From Diplonema papillatum (Eukaryota; Euglenozoa; Diplonemea; Diplonemida; Diplonemidae), in assembly GCA_030068145.1 (NCBI GenBank), contig JAPJBO010000013.1:434001-498000 (forward strand): a stretch of DNA of 64,000 nt, written 5' to 3'. The position numbers and the translations under genes are program-made. The notes below the pieces were generated by a model, which saw only the letters and a list, made by a program, of their open reading frames with translations, was not told the DNA's origin and searched no databases. Positions 21,147-32,433 of the stretch are shown here, piece by piece (the stretch's first letter is position 1; each line of letters opens with the position of its first letter).

Positions 21147-22045
21147 GGCACCTGCGGCGAGGACCCCGACGGATCGAGCGGCCGGCGGGGCAGCAAACAG
21201 GGCGCGCCGCTCCCCCCCACGGAGCCGGGCAAGGAGCCCCGGTTCTGCTACAACTGCGGGTCCGGCCGGGTGCACTCGGCTCGGTTCTGCCAGATGTGCG
21301 GCGTCACCTTCGGCCCGTCCACCGACGCGGCGCAGCCGCCGGCAGCGGCGGCGTATGATCCCGCGCCGGCCAACCAACGGCACCACTCGTGGACTTCCTC
21401 GAAGGCGGGTTAGCTTTACCAGCACCCCGACCGCAGTGTCTCCGCGAGGCGCGGTGCAGGGAACCGCATGCATCCCGCCCTCGGGCTTCATTGGAAGCTG
21501 GAGTTTCCTATCAAGACGCAAGCCGCCGTCGGAAGCCGCTCGCGCAGTAGCCAAGAAGAAGAACAAGAGAGAGCCCGTAGCGTAAGAAAGACGGCTATTC
21601 CCCGCTAGGTGGGCGCTTGCGGCGAGGACCTCGACGGATCGAGCGGCCGGCGGGAGCAAACAGGGCGCGCCGCCGCCCCCCCCCTGGCGAGCACGGAGCC
21701 GGGGGCAAGGAGCCCTGGTTCTGCTACAACTGCGGGTCCTGCCGGGTGCACTCGGCCCGGTTCTGCCAGATGTGCGGCGCCCCTTCGGCCGGTCCCCGGA
21801 CGCGGCGCAGCCGCCGGAGGCGGAGCATGATCCCGCGCCGGCCAACCAGCGGCACCACTCGCGGACTTACTCGAAGGGAAGTTAACTTCACACTCGAGGC
21901 GCGGTGCTGGGAACCGCCGGATGCATCCCGCCCTCGGGCTTCACTGTAAGCTGGAGTTTCGTATCACGACGCTAACCGCCGCCAAAAGCCGCGCGCGCAG
22001 TAGCCAAAAACAAGAGAGAACCCGCAGCGTAAACAAAGACGGCCA
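21147..22045 (+). pseudogene. Two tandem copies of the zinc-ribbon gene's 3' half
   Basis: Units begin near 21147 and 21610 at gc(a/g)cctgcggcgaggac or gcttgcggcgaggac. They run through the ribbon coding (ttctgctacaactgcgggtc, ttctgccagatgtgcggc) into a shared 3' flank (cgcatgcatcccgccctcgg, agaacaagagagagcccgta, acggccattccccgct). The unit is about 430-460 bp, and the parent gene's own 3' half plus flank is the first copy. The four cysteines are still encoded in both copies, but each has lost the N-terminal helix and has length changes. Confidence 0.8.
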
Positions 22046-23485
22046 TTCCCCGCTGGGCAAACTCACCCGCCGGCCGCAACCCATCAGCCCCGGCAGTGCC
22101 TACCAGAGCAGCGCGCCTGCATCTTGCTAAGCTCGTTGTCGCAGAGGCCTTAAGGGTGTGTGTAGAACCAATGGCTAGCTGCGCGCTTCCGACGAAACGA
22201 CTTACGCCAGCCGTCGTAGTACGGGTCGAGCCGCAAAGCGTAAAGATGGCCCCGCACTCTAATTCGTCTCCTCTCATACATTCACTTAGCAGCACTGAGG
22301 TATCCAGGCTACAAAGGCTATCTTACTGCGGGAACTCGGTGACTGACCCTGCTCTTCTCACGCTGCGACTTCGCTCAGCAACAAAACGAGTTGTGCATAC
22401 AGAGTTGCATTCGAGATGCTAGAGTTATTGCCGCATGCGAGTCAGATAGGGGTCGGCACCTTCGAGTAGATACACACATTGCTTCCCACGGGCACCCCCC
22501 CTTGTTATCTTACAACTTGGCATGCCACTAGATGTGTTGACCTTCCGTGCTGCGTATTTAGCCGTCTGCCTTCGTGGCTCACGCCAACTTCAGAGTCGTG
22601 TATTCGGAGCGAGAGAAAGAAGCTCTTACACGCGCGGAACGGGATATAAGCAAAAGAGGAAGAGAAAAATAAATTGAATACGTCGTAGACAAAGCAAATG
22701 TAGAGCTTTCTTTTGCGGGGGTGCTTGCGTGCGCCCGTTTTAGCTTCTTCTTCGTTAGAATATGGTGTGTGGACTACGTGTATCTGTTTGAACTTCTCTT
22801 CTTCTGCTTTTCTTTTACCAGCCGGCTTGTTTCAGAAGATAGGGACTACGTGCGATTACTCTTACCAGAGCGTGAGGTCAGATTACAACGTCTGAGCTAT
22901 TTCGGCTGTCTCACGAAGATACAGGTGAGTGAAGGTGAAGCGAACACCAGAGTTACCCACCCATGCAGGCCAGCAGTCCAGTGCCATTGCGCCAGACACC
23001 CCCAAGGAAAACTTTTAGTTCCTAAATGCGTTGATTGCCAAACAGTCGACCAAGTTCAAGCGCGTTCCGTATCGAACCTGTTTAGCAGTGCGCGGGTGTC
23101 GAGCGAATGCGCACTGAAAGCCGAGTGGCAGCCAGGTGCAAGATGACGATAGACCGATGTGCTCTTCCGGTCAGAGGAGTGAGGAGACCGGTAACGCCCC
23201 CTCAGAATCGTAGCGATATGCGTAGGCCAGCTGGTTGGGGAAGACCAGCTCTACTCCGGCAGCGATCGGCTGCCCCTGCAGCTGGAGCCTCGTTCAGTTT
23301 CGACAAGCTGCGGATCAGCACTCCCTTGTCTTCTACCCCCTTCCTTTCCGGGTGTCTTCGGGTATTCCCTCACGCCGGAACCCTAAAATGGGGAAAGACA
23401 AATAATTGTCGTGATGAATGTGTTTTCCAGCGCTCCACAGCCCTTTACCATTGACCCGAATTTTATTTGTCCCCGTAGGTCCTCG
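22046..23485. other. Interval with one orphan exon-like segment
   Basis: No gene can be assembled. 22822-22924 looks like an internal exon: a long pyrimidine tract ends at ttttaccag|c, one frame is open (LLLPEREVRLQRLSYFGCL), and it ends in a strong donor, atacag|gtgagt. Its exit phase does not match the next credible exon at 23486, so I leave it unassigned. Confidence 0.35.
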
Positions 23486-26263
23486 ATGGGGTGCGAACAT
23501 GAGGAGGTTTTGGACGATGTCACGAGCGCGGTGCCAAAGACCAAGAAGAAGTCTTCGAAGTCGGATTTGAAGTACAGTGCCCTGAACCGCAGCTATTTGT
23601 TTAGTTCTGCGCTCAACAAAATCAAAGTGCAGGTATGATCTTTTCTGTCGTATGCGGTCGAAGAGCCTCCCAATGATGGGAGGAAGACGGCAGCTGCTCC
23701 CTTGTGGGGTTAGGGTCTTCGGATTCGTAGCTTATCCGTTTCCAGTGACAAACCTTCAGCTCGCGAATCGTTCGGAGACACCAGTCAGGCGGGGAGTTTG
23801 GCTGGGACGGCACATCTGTTAATCTGTTACGTAGTAACGCAGGTGTCCCAAGGCAAGCTCAGCGGGAACAGAAATCTCGCAGAGCATAGGAGTAAATATT
23901 TTATCGTAACAGGCTTGCTTGTCTATATCAAAAAGTGTCGGATGGCAGCGTGCTGTGTTAAATCACTCAAAACAGGGTTTGCACACGTACGCACAAACAA
24001 ACACACGATCTTCAGTACCGACCCGCAAGGCATCTACCGCCAACCGGATTATGATGCCGACCTTCTAAACTACAAATGGCCAAACAACTGCTCGCCGGCA
24101 AACATAAAAAAACACGCACAGGGTAAAACAACGATACCGGGCACGCCACTCGTTCTGACACACAAGTGGGAATCTGGCTACAACCCACGGCTCGCCTACA
24201 AACGCTCGCTGGACTATGGCTGCACGTATGCGGTTCCGATCTCTTAGTACTTCTAATCAACGTGCGCTGCCCGAAGACTCAGTGCAAAAGGCTAGAACAT
24301 GAGGCGGACGACGAAGTGTTTTGCTGACGAACCCGGGATCGTATCCTTTCTAGAGAAGAAACCCCTTGAAAAGCCTCAGAAGGGTTATCCGGCACGCACT
24401 AGCAAAAAGCGCCTGTCTTTCGAGGTTCCAGTCGTGAAGCTTTGCGAGTGCCGGTTAGCCGGAAATGATGGCTGACGTGGCGTCGTGGTGAGATCCACAG
24501 AGGGTTAGACTCCCGTCCGTTTTTTGTGTTAACGATGCATTGTTGGTACTAAAAATTAATCGGTGGCAGCGTACTACATGAACTCTTACCAAAGCAGGTG
24601 AGTTCCGCTAGTGCGCACAAACAAAAGAAGGCCATGTTTGTAAACTGCTTGCTAGCACGAGTCGCTCGGCTTGGGAATGCTGAGCTAATCGGCAGGTATC
24701 CCTCTGTTGAGGCTAAATATCTCCCGGAGGCCGATAGCGAAGAACGAACAAGAACAGTGGGAAGCAAAGAGCTTTGAAAAGAGGGTTCGAAGTCCCTGAA
24801 ACCGATGAGTGGCAAGAGTTGGAGATGCGTTCAAATCTTAATCATTGCTCCTTCACTGGGGTTTATGGTTGAGACGTCTGGACCTATTCGGATCGTCCAA
24901 GCTTCTGTTGCGAGACGGCTTGCCGGCTGCCTCAGTTTTGCTCGGATCGACCAGGATAGGAATGAGTTGGGCGGCATCGTCAGCGAAGGGTAAGTGTCGG
25001 CGTCTTCGGACAACGTCGTAGCTCCCCGCCAAGACAGCGATCCAGATTTATTGGCACACGGGCTTTTCGCATTCTAAATCTGAGCTGAGCCCCCGTGAGC
25101 GGCGTGAACTGATTCCCGGCATATTTATTTCCCGTTTTCACATTTCTTACCCCTTTCCATTCTAACTGAAGCGTTCGGGGGTTGGGAAGCGTCTGGGGGT
25201 TAGCTAGATTGATGCTGGGACAGCTCCCAGGATAGAACGTTCCCATTACAGACACCCATCAACCGGGTCTGCCCACCCAGTGCGTGGTGCATGTCAACCA
25301 AACTTCCCACCCCAGTTTTCGACTATTTCTTTTGTATAAGCACCTGCTTTGTAGGAAATACTTGAGGAGGCTGCCAGCTGCAAAAGATGAAAGGAGGTAA
25401 ATGTGCTGTAGCCCACACGAAACACAGGTGAATCTGGATTCAGTGGCGGGCGTAAGATATTGTTTCTCGCCCTCCTTCGAAGTAAGCACAAGGCTGCCCC
25501 CCGAGTATTTTCCCCGGTAGGTTACCTCTATCAACCGCCCACGTGCATGGTACCCTGCCCCCACGACTGCAATTGCTAGAATTCCTTGCCAAACAAGCAA
25601 AGGTCGCGAAGACACCAAACCGATCATCTACGGCAACACGAACTACCGACCTCGAGTGTGGATCCACCGAACAACATCTCACACAGCGTGGACAACTTCC
25701 TCGACCTGACCGCGAAGGGCGCCGTGCAGTTCGGCAGCACCGTGACGCACGGGAATTTTTACACGACGGCGAAATTTACGCAGCGGATCCTCGAGCTCGG
25801 CGTGAAGGACAGCAGGCGCGGCCCGCTGATGGTGGGCGCGTCGGTGACGAAGAACTTCGACAGCGAAAACGACGCGGGGAACGTGCAGGCGGCGTACACG
25901 TTGTCGATGGCGAACGGCGTTCAAATGGGCGTGGGTGCGAAGCTGAAGTTCGACGGCGCGGTCGTGAAGACCCAAGCGTCGCTGGCGTGCATCGGGCGCG
26001 ACATGCAGTCGTCGGCCGTTTACGAGCTGGAGAAGTCCGCGTGCAACATGCACGCGGTGCTCTACGGGCCCCGCGTCTGCGGCATGAAAACGACGTTCGG
26101 CGGCCTCGTGTCGACCGACGAACAGGTCACCAACATCGGCCTCGCCGTGCAGCTCCACAAGGAGTTTTTCAAGCTCAGGGCAAAGGTCGAGAAGCTCAAC
26201 ACTGCGTCTCCAGTGCCCTCGATCACGCTCTTCTTCCAGCACAAACCGGTAGAAGAAGCTGAT
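23486..26263 (+). CDS. Mitochondrial porin (VDAC)-like beta-barrel protein (3 or more exons)
   Basis: Predicted exons are 23486-23632, about 24817-24989 and 25687-26263. Exon 2 ends gaagg|gtaagt and joins exon 3 (cacacag|c) in phase 2 to give a Gly codon. Exon 1 encodes a short N-terminus with LKYSALNRSYLFSSALNK, suggestive of the VDAC pore helix. Exon 3 is a run of alternating amphipathic strands of about 10 residues (FLDLTAKGAVQFGSTVTHG; VQMGVGAKLKFDGAVVKTQA; VTNIGLAVQLHKEFFKLRA). It ends SITLFFQHKP, as yeast VDAC ends in LALALKP. VDAC moves metabolites across the mitochondrial outer membrane. Total length is about 298 residues, close to VDAC (about 280). Tom40 is the alternative. Exon 1, the start of exon 2 and the exact C-terminus are uncertain. 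Confidence 0.5.
25334..25530 (+). repeat. Dispersed repeat R1, near-complete copy in the last porin intron
   Basis: Contains gtataagcacctgctttgta, cttgaggaggctgccagctg, gtaaatgtgctgtagcccac, cagtggcgggcgtaag and cgaagtaagcacaaggctgc. It lies between the proposed exons 2 and 3 of the porin gene. Confidence 0.75.
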
Positions 26264-27028
26264 GTATGCTCTTCGTCTCTCCGGCGACTGTCTTTTTTTT
26301 TTTTTGGAACAACATAGTATTGAACATACCACGCTGGGGATGTCAGTACAAAAAAGAAAGTTGGCAGCGTTGGAACCTGCCATGTAAAGATACAAAACAG
26401 GTCCTTCGCACACACAAAAGAAGAGAAACTTCGGCTGACACCATTTGCTTAACCATGGTTACGAAGACGTACGAAATCCTGGACACAATTACAGCGCAAA
26501 GCATCTGCAGAATAACACGAGAAGCCTCGAGGCAAGCCCCTTGCGCACATTTCTTTGAAGACTAAAAACACCACCTCATGTGGTCAGCAAGCCCAGCATC
26601 ACCTTGACTCCAATCGGTGGATGAGAGTGACAGACACAAAAGCATAGGAGTGAGGACTTTATTACCAGTGATGCAGCTCGGTCGCCTCTGTGTTTAGGAT
26701 TGTATGTTCGGCATTAGGAAGAAACGTAAGACGAATCCCATACAGGGCACGATTGACCTGACGTTTTCCGTCGAAAAGAAAAAGAGCAAACCGTGCTTCG
26801 GTTTCACGCTGTGGTGTGTGCCTTTTGATTTCAGCTTCTGTATCTTTTTGATCAAGCAAGCCCGCATCATCTCCTTGTATACTTTCCCAATCCCAAGCAC
26901 CCCCTAAAGGTGTTGGGGGACACTCAGTAAGGACGGAGGATATGTATGCTCTTTTTCCTTCAAGCTTCAACGGTCAAATCTTCTAAACCTCAAAGTACGT
27001 GCGCTCGGCTAAGGCCGGCGCGTGGCGA
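26264..27028. other. Interval after the porin gene
   Basis: Begins with a poly-T run near 26290. 26486-26560 shares a block (aa-catctgcagaataacacga, gaagcctcgaggcaa) with 35866-35935 in an XRCC1 intron. No gene is seen. Confidence 0.4.
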
Positions 27029-27612
27029 GACTGGAGGCAGCAGTTAAAGTTCGGGGAACAGTAAAGTTCGGGCTAAGCTAAGTTCCGGCAATGCTGGTGA
27101 AGCTAAGTTCGAGTGATGCTAAGTTCGGGCGTTGCTAAGTTCGGGCGTTGCTAAGTTCTGGTGCTAAGCGCTCAGGCTGCGCTGGTACTAAAAAAAAGTT
27201 CCGGCACGAGCGAAGTTCGGCCAGGGTGGTAAAGTCCAGTGAAGCCAAGGTCGGTGCTCGTGCCCGGGGGGGGACACCCCCCCCGCCCCACCGAGTACGG
27301 GAAAAGTTTGGCGCTGGTACCCGGGTTTGCGCCCCCCCGGACCCCCCCGCCGCCCCCCGGCGAAGCAGAGTTCGGGCGCAGCTAAGTTCAGACGATAATA
27401 AGTTCGAGTGATGCTAAGTTCGGGCGCAGCTAAGTTCTGGTGAAGCAAAGTTCGGGCGCAGCTGAGTTCGGGCGAAGCAACGCTCGGGCGAAGCTAAGTT
27501 CTGGCGAAGCAAAGTTCGGGCGCTGCAAAGTTCGGGCGATGCTAAATTCTGGTACGGGCGCAGCTGAGTTCGGACGAAGCAAAGTTCGCGTGAAGCTAAG
27601 CAAAGTTCGGTT
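27029..27612 (-). repeat. Degenerate tandem array of about 15 bp, tail of the SINE-like element
   Basis: Several dozen variants of gctaagttcgggcgaa, broken once near 27260-27360 by a C/G-rich stretch. On the minus strand it follows directly on the tRNA-derived element at 27613-27850, as gaactttgcttcgcc units. Confidence 0.75.
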
Positions 27613-27850
27613 CTCGTAGCAGTTTGGCCTGTGATGGCAAGCTCGGCCGCCCGACTCCGTTTCCCGGGGTGACCAAATACCGCGAGATACTGAGAAACTC
27701 CGCCAAAAACGCAAATTTCGGGCACATAAGACCCCGAAACCCAACAAACCTCGAAAACCATCTTCGACCGGAAAAGTGTGAGGGGCGGGGTTCGAACCCG
27801 GGCCGACCGGCCTGAAGGCCGGCGCCCGCTCACTCTGCCACCCCCGTGCA
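27613..27850 (-). mobile_element. tRNA-derived SINE-like element
   Basis: On the minus strand, starting near 27850, there is a tRNA-like head. It has an RNA polymerase III A box (tggcagagtgagcgggcgc, 27840-27822), a GC-rich anticodon-like hairpin (gccggccttcaggccggt) and a B box (gggttcgaacccc, 27799-27787). The T arm and acceptor do not both pair in a normal cloverleaf, so I do not call a working tRNA. A body of about 170 bp follows, then the 15-bp tandem array. Head, body and simple tail are the layout of a tRNA-derived SINE. Only one copy is in this window. Confidence 0.55.
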
Positions 27851-28330
27851 TTTTCCCAGAAGGGAAAAAAGCTTACTCTGAACTATTATCCAGTTCAAAA
27901 ACAATACGGTTTCATAATTGTTGCGAGAAAAGCCGGGTTGGCTCGAATAGAGGCTATTCACATTGCATGTTCATAGGACCTCCAGTCTCGAAAAATGCTA
28001 TACAAAAGTGTAACCAGAACCGCACCTACAGCTTGTAGCCGATGCGAGTCGCTTTCCGTCAGAAGAGGCCAGCTTGTGGCTTGTCCAATCGCGGCAAAGT
28101 CCGTTTGCATGGTGTCGCAGGTGTTCATCCGTCTTAAAGCGTTGGTCGAAGTCAGCGCCGGGTTGAAATTTGTGTTCTTCCGTGCTCTGCGGTGACGTGT
28201 CCGACCTTGAGGGAGAGGAATCCGCACGACGACCCGCATTGAAGCGGCGGAAAAAAGCAACCGTGTGGGGTTCCAGTACCTTTGGTCGGTCACTCCCGCC
28301 TTTACCCGAGACGCAGCCGACGTTACAACC

Positions 28331-28468
28331 GACGCTATTGTCTCCATGTTTCCGCCTGTCTTGAAGTAGTTGTAGCCGGGGTTGCCCTACCGACGGGCTG
28401 ACGCTATTGTCTCCATGTTTCCGCCTGTCTTGAAGTAGTTGTAGCCGGGGTTGCCCTACCGACGGGCT
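28331..28468 (+). repeat. 69-bp tandem duplication, two identical copies
   Basis: The unit starts gacgctattgtctccatgtt and ends ggttgccctaccgacgggct. The copies at 28331-28399 and 28400-28468 show no difference, so the duplication is recent. Confidence 0.9.
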
Positions 28469-29156
28469 GGTGCGTTTTACGGAGCCGATGGGAGAGGAAC
28501 GCCGGTGGGAACCTCTGGTCGTTTCGAACGGACGCTGCGTGTTCGTTTCCTGGGCCTCGACAAGCCGCACGCCACTTCCGTGTGGGCCTCAGTAGGATCG
28601 AAAGCGTCCACTGGACACCTGCGGGGGAGCCTTGCCGACCCACGACTATCCTATTGCAGCGTCGGGTGAGATTGCTCGCCCTGCACACCCTCTGCTTCTA
28701 CCGGGAGATCTCCCTTACACGAAAGAAAAGAAGTGCCCTCGTTTCGTGACACGGCCCTACCGCGTGTCTTTTAAACAAAAAAAAAGGTCGAAAGACACAC
28801 CCCATTCTGTACGCCTCTACAGGATCGTCGGAAACACAAAATAAACGGGCGCGCGCTTTTTATGTTTCGTTTTCTTTCCGCAGAACCATCTCGTTCGACC
28901 TTGCCGAAGGGGAGCCGAGTGCCGATTCCTAATTCTGGAAGAAAAAAGTGAAGCTCGCCCGGCAAAACAACAAAATGTCCCCTAGTACCGTACGCCGCAC
29001 AAAGTCCTCCCAATCCCCGCATCATTCCACCACAGTCACTACATCAACCGCCAGCTCCGTCATTCACTGCACTATACATGCAGGGCCATGCAGCGTATCT
29101 AAGCAACCTGATACTCAACCACAACCAACAAGAACGCCGTCACATGCAACTGACGG

Positions 29157-29626
29157 CGCGATTATCGCTGGACCCTGCCGTAGCAGTACCCATGACCCGG
29201 CAGTTCTCACTGATCCCGCGCAACGAGGCGTTGTCGGCAGACCAATGTTTTTTTGAGTGGGATAAACACGCAGTCTTTTTCCCTCCGAGGTTTTATTGTC
29301 GCAAACGAATCCCCGTGTGCAGCGGGCGGTGCCCACGGCACACGGCACCAAGCATCCATGCGGAGCATCAAGCTCGTGTAACAGCTAGCGCACACGTATC
29401 AGGCTGCCACACAAACCCACATCATCGCACACACACACACACGTATCAGGTTACGACACAACGCGCATACACCCTCTCCGGTAGCTCCGGTCCGCTGACC
29501 TCCGCGGCCTTTGAAAAGTTCCCGCCTATATTATCGCTGGACCCTGCCGTAGCAGTACCCACGACCCGGCAGTTCTCTCTGATCCCGCGCAACGAGGCGT
29601 TGTCGACAGACCAATATTTTTTTTAG
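29157..29626 (+). repeat. Pair of 98-bp direct repeats
   Basis: 29157-29257 and 29528-29626 share ttatcgctggaccctgccgt, agcagtaccca(t/c)gacccggc and atcccgcgcaacgaggcgtt, with about three differences. They are 371 bp apart and lie just upstream of the phosphoesterase gene. The short spacer codes for nothing. Confidence 0.85.
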
Positions 29627-29792
29627 CCACATGCATTGTGTATGATGCAATGTGCGAGGAAACTGAACCGCCCAAGTCATGCGTGAAAAGGCACCGGTCT
29701 GCTTAAGCATTAAACGAAAGTCTTTCCGCCGACCCGATTGTGTACCGCCGTCTTTCAGCGTAAGAGAGGGTGGGGAAGGGCGAATTCATGGG

Positions 29793-31295
29793 ATGCAAAC
29801 TGCGGCGGAGACGGTAGCGCCGCCGCTGCCGCTGCTCTTGTTGCTGCTGAGCGCTGGAGGCGTGTGCCTTGCCAGCGACGTGCTCGAAACGCGGACGGAA
29901 GGCGGCGGATGGCCCATTCCACTGATATCGTTCGGGCTGGTGGCAGATCCGCACGCAAACGTGAAGCACCGGCAGCCCTGGTGGTGCGACCTGGCCTGCT
30001 GGAAGAAGGAAGTGAAGCTCGCCCACAGCAAGAAGGGCCGCAAGCACGACACGGTGATGATCAAGCTGCAGGAAAGCGTCGACGTGCTGTCGAGAGTCCC
30101 CGGGCTGTCCTTCAGCGTCAACCTCGGTGACCTGTGTGACATGGACATGATGGTTAACATGCCGCCCGTCCTGGACATCTGGCGGGCGCTCCCGCACAAG
30201 AAGCACAACCTGATGGGCAACCACGACCTCCGCGCCGAAAACGACCGCTTCGGGGAGACCGCGAGGCTGCGGAACAAAACGCAGATACGGTGGCTCCTCG
30301 GGCAGTGGGCGCTCAACGACACGTTCTTCTACTCGTTTTCCTACCCGCCCTTTCGGTTCTTGGTCTTGGACTCCATGACACTCCCCCCGACGGCGAAGAG
30401 CGGCGCCTTGAAGGACAAGCAAGTGGCTTGGTTGGAGGGTCAGCTGGAAGACGCGAAGAAGCGGGACGAAGACGTGGTTGTGTTCGCGCACATTCCGATC
30501 GGCCTCGCGAGCAACGCCCTGCGGCACCTGCTGCTGCGGTTCGACAACATCCTCGCGTTCTTCCACGGGCACAAGCACAGTGGCGGGTACGCCTGGCATG
30601 ACACGGGGAAGCACATGATCACCATCCAAGGCATGATCGAAACAAACACCAACGCGTTCGCTTACGTCAATGTGTTCGTCGACCGCATAGAAGTCGTTGG
30701 TTTCGGCCGCGTGCCTTCCCGCGTCTACTTCAAAACCGACGCCCAGACCCACCGCGCTACCGCCCGCCGTATGGAGTCCTATGCCCACCTGTACGAAGCT
30801 TACAAACCCTACCCTTCGCACTACAATGCGACGGTCCTCTCGCACCTCACCGACCCAGCCTCTCTCCTCGTGCCCGCGTCACGCCTTCTACCGCGTCCCT
30901 TCGGCAACCCGGCGGACAAGACGCAGAAGCAGTTGCGGCCGCTGGACTCGCAGGCAAGTGTCGAAAAACTCAGAAAGCTCCCCGTGCAGCGTCCGCCCGG
31001 TACGGGCAAGCAAGCAGCCAATGCGCAGGGCTCGGACCTGCCGAAGGAAGAGGCGGGCGCGGTGCGGGCCGCGCCGACGGCACACCCGCCGCCGCCGGCC
31101 GCGGACGAGCGCACGGCGCAGACGGTGGCGAAGAAGAGTGTGCGCGTATCTACGGAACCAGCTATCGACTCCGTCGACGACATCGTGTCGCCTCAGAACA
31201 TGGCCGTCAGCATTTTCGTCTTCTCGTTGAGCCTAGCTGTTCTCCTCCTGTGGCTCAAGCGCATCGGCATCCGAAAGATCATGCGGCGTTGGTGA
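29793..31295 (+). CDS. Membrane-anchored metallophosphoesterase, ADPRM-like
   Basis: A single exon of 500 residues from ATG 29793, chosen because a signal peptide follows at once (PLPLLLLLLSAGGVCLAS). The calcineurin-like metal site is complete: D52/H54 in ADPHA, GDLCD (112-116), GNHD (142-145), FAHIP (H233) and GHKH (259-262). The block after GHKH (HSGGYAWHDTGKHMITIQG, MIET, FGRVPSR) matches manganese-dependent ADP-ribose/CDP-alcohol diphosphatase (ADPRM) proteins, which cleave ADP-ribose and CDP-choline. Known ADPRM enzymes are soluble and cytosolic. This one has a signal peptide, a Pro/Ala-rich stalk and a C-terminal transmembrane helix (SIFVFSLSLAVLLLWL) with a basic end, so an extracellular or lumenal catalytic domain is inferred. 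The substrate is not proven. Three damaged copies of the 3' end follow. Confidence 0.8.
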   Translation: MQTAAETVAPPLPLLLLLLSAGGVCLASDVLETRTEGGGWPIPLISFGLVADPHANVKHRQPWWCDLACWKKEVKLAHSKKGRKHDTVMIKLQESVDVLSRVPGLSFSVNLGDLCDMDMMVNMPPVLDIWRALPHKKHNLMGNHDLRAENDRFGETARLRNKTQIRWLLGQWALNDTFFYSFSYPPFRFLVLDSMTLPPTAKSGALKDKQVAWLEGQLEDAKKRDEDVVVFAHIPIGLASNALRHLLLRFDNILAFFHGHKHSGGYAWHDTGKHMITIQGMIETNTNAFAYVNVFVDRIEVVGFGRVPSRVYFKTDAQTHRATARRMESYAHLYEAYKPYPSHYNATVLSHLTDPASLLVPASRLLPRPFGNPADKTQKQLRPLDSQASVEKLRKLPVQRPPGTGKQAANAQGSDLPKEEAGAVRAAPTAHPPPPAADERTAQTVAKKSVRVSTEPAIDSVDDIVSPQNMAVSIFVFSLSLAVLLLWLKRIGIRKIMRRW

Positions 31296-31339
31296 CCGAA
31301 AAGGTGACACAGTATCGTAGCTTACAAACGCCACCCGCT

Positions 31340-32433
31340 TGACTCGCAAGTTAGTGCCGAAAAACTCAGCGAAAAACTGAGGAAGCTCCCCGTGCAGCGT
31401 CCGCCCGGTACGGGCAAGTAAGCAGCCAATGTGCGGGGCTCGGGCCTGCCGAAGGAAGAGGCGGGCGCGGTGCGGGCCGCGCCGATGATTTTTGTCTTCT
31501 CGTTGAACCTGGCTGTTCTTCTCCTGTGGCTGAAGCGCATCGGCATCCGAAAATCATGCGGCGTTGGTGACCGAAGAGGCGACACAGTATCGTAGCTTTC
31601 TAACTCCACCCACGGTACTCTCGCACCTCTGCCCAGAAAAGACGTTGCGGCCGCTTGACTTGCAAGCTCGCGAACTAGTGCTGAAAAGCTCACAAAAGCT
31701 TCCCGTGCAGCGCTCCCACAGTGCGGACAAGCAAGCCAACCGAGGCCCGGAGCTTGGACCTGCCGAAGAAGGCAGGCGCGGTGCGACCCGCGCCGATGGC
31801 ACACCCGCCGCGCCGGCCGCGGGCGGGCGCACGGCGCTGACGGCCGCGAAGAAGAGTCTGCGGAACCAGCGATCGACACCGTCGACGACATCATGTCGCC
31901 TCAGAACATGGCCGTCAGCATTTTCGTCTTCTCGTTGAGCCTGGCTGTTCTTCTCCTGTGGCTCAAGCGCATCGGCATCCGAAAGATCATGCGGCGTTGG
32001 TGACCGAAAAGGCAACACAGTATCGAAGCTTACAAACTCCACCCACGGTACTCTCGCACCTCTGCCCAGAAAAGACGTTGAGGCCGCTTGACTTGCAAGT
32101 TCGCAAACTAGTGCTGAAAAGCTCACAAAAGCATCGCTGGTTCCGCAGATACGCGCACACTCTGCTTCGCGGCCGTCAGCGCCGTGCGCCCGCCCGCGGC
32201 CGGCGCGGCGGGTGTGCCATCGGCGCGCCGGCCGCGGGCGTCGCACCGCGCCTGCCTTCTTCGGCAGGTCCAAGCTCCGCGCCTCGGTTGGCTTGCTTGT
32301 CTGCACTGTGGGAGCGCTCGACACCGTCGACGACATCATGTCGCCTCAGAACATGGCCGTCAGCATTCTTGTCTTCTCGTTGAGCCTGGCTGTTCTCCTC
32401 CTGCGGCTCATCATCATCATGCGGCGTTGGTGA
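31340..32433 (+). pseudogene. Three tandem decayed copies of the phosphoesterase gene's 3' end, one with an internal inversion
   Basis: Copies lie at about 31340-31570, 31610-32003 and 32043-32433. Each ends in the transmembrane-helix coding and stop (ttcgtcttctcgttga, gcggcgttggtga). Copy 2 still encodes the whole helix to RKIMRRW. Copy 1 has lost the middle. Copy 3 carries the linker segment (about 32133-32320) as the reverse complement of 31710-31880 in copy 2 (gcggccgtcagcgccgtgcg versus cgcacggcgctgacggccgc), a local inversion inside a tandem copy. Confidence 0.85.

Larger units (their letters stand above)
27851..29792. other. Interval upstream of the phosphoesterase gene
   Basis: No gene is supported. 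It contains a perfect tandem duplication (28331-28468), a 98-bp direct repeat pair (29157-29257 and 29528-29626), a short (CA)n tract near 29430 and an R2 fragment at 29625-29680. Confidence 0.45.

Noticed and set aside
24003-24247. Open frame (IYRQPDYDADLLNYKWPNNC) as an additional porin exon
   Set aside because: It is AT-rich, ends in a stop, has no good donor and does not show beta-barrel strand periodicity.
27776-27847. Functional tRNA gene on the minus strand
   Set aside because: The A and B boxes are good, but the acceptor, T arm and anticodon loop cannot all pair at standard lengths, and a body plus tail follow. Called SINE-like instead.
29157-29626. Direct repeats as possible long terminal repeats of a retroelement
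   Set aside because: The spacer is only about 270 bp, has no coding or priming features, and the repeats lack TG...CA ends. Called a simple duplication.
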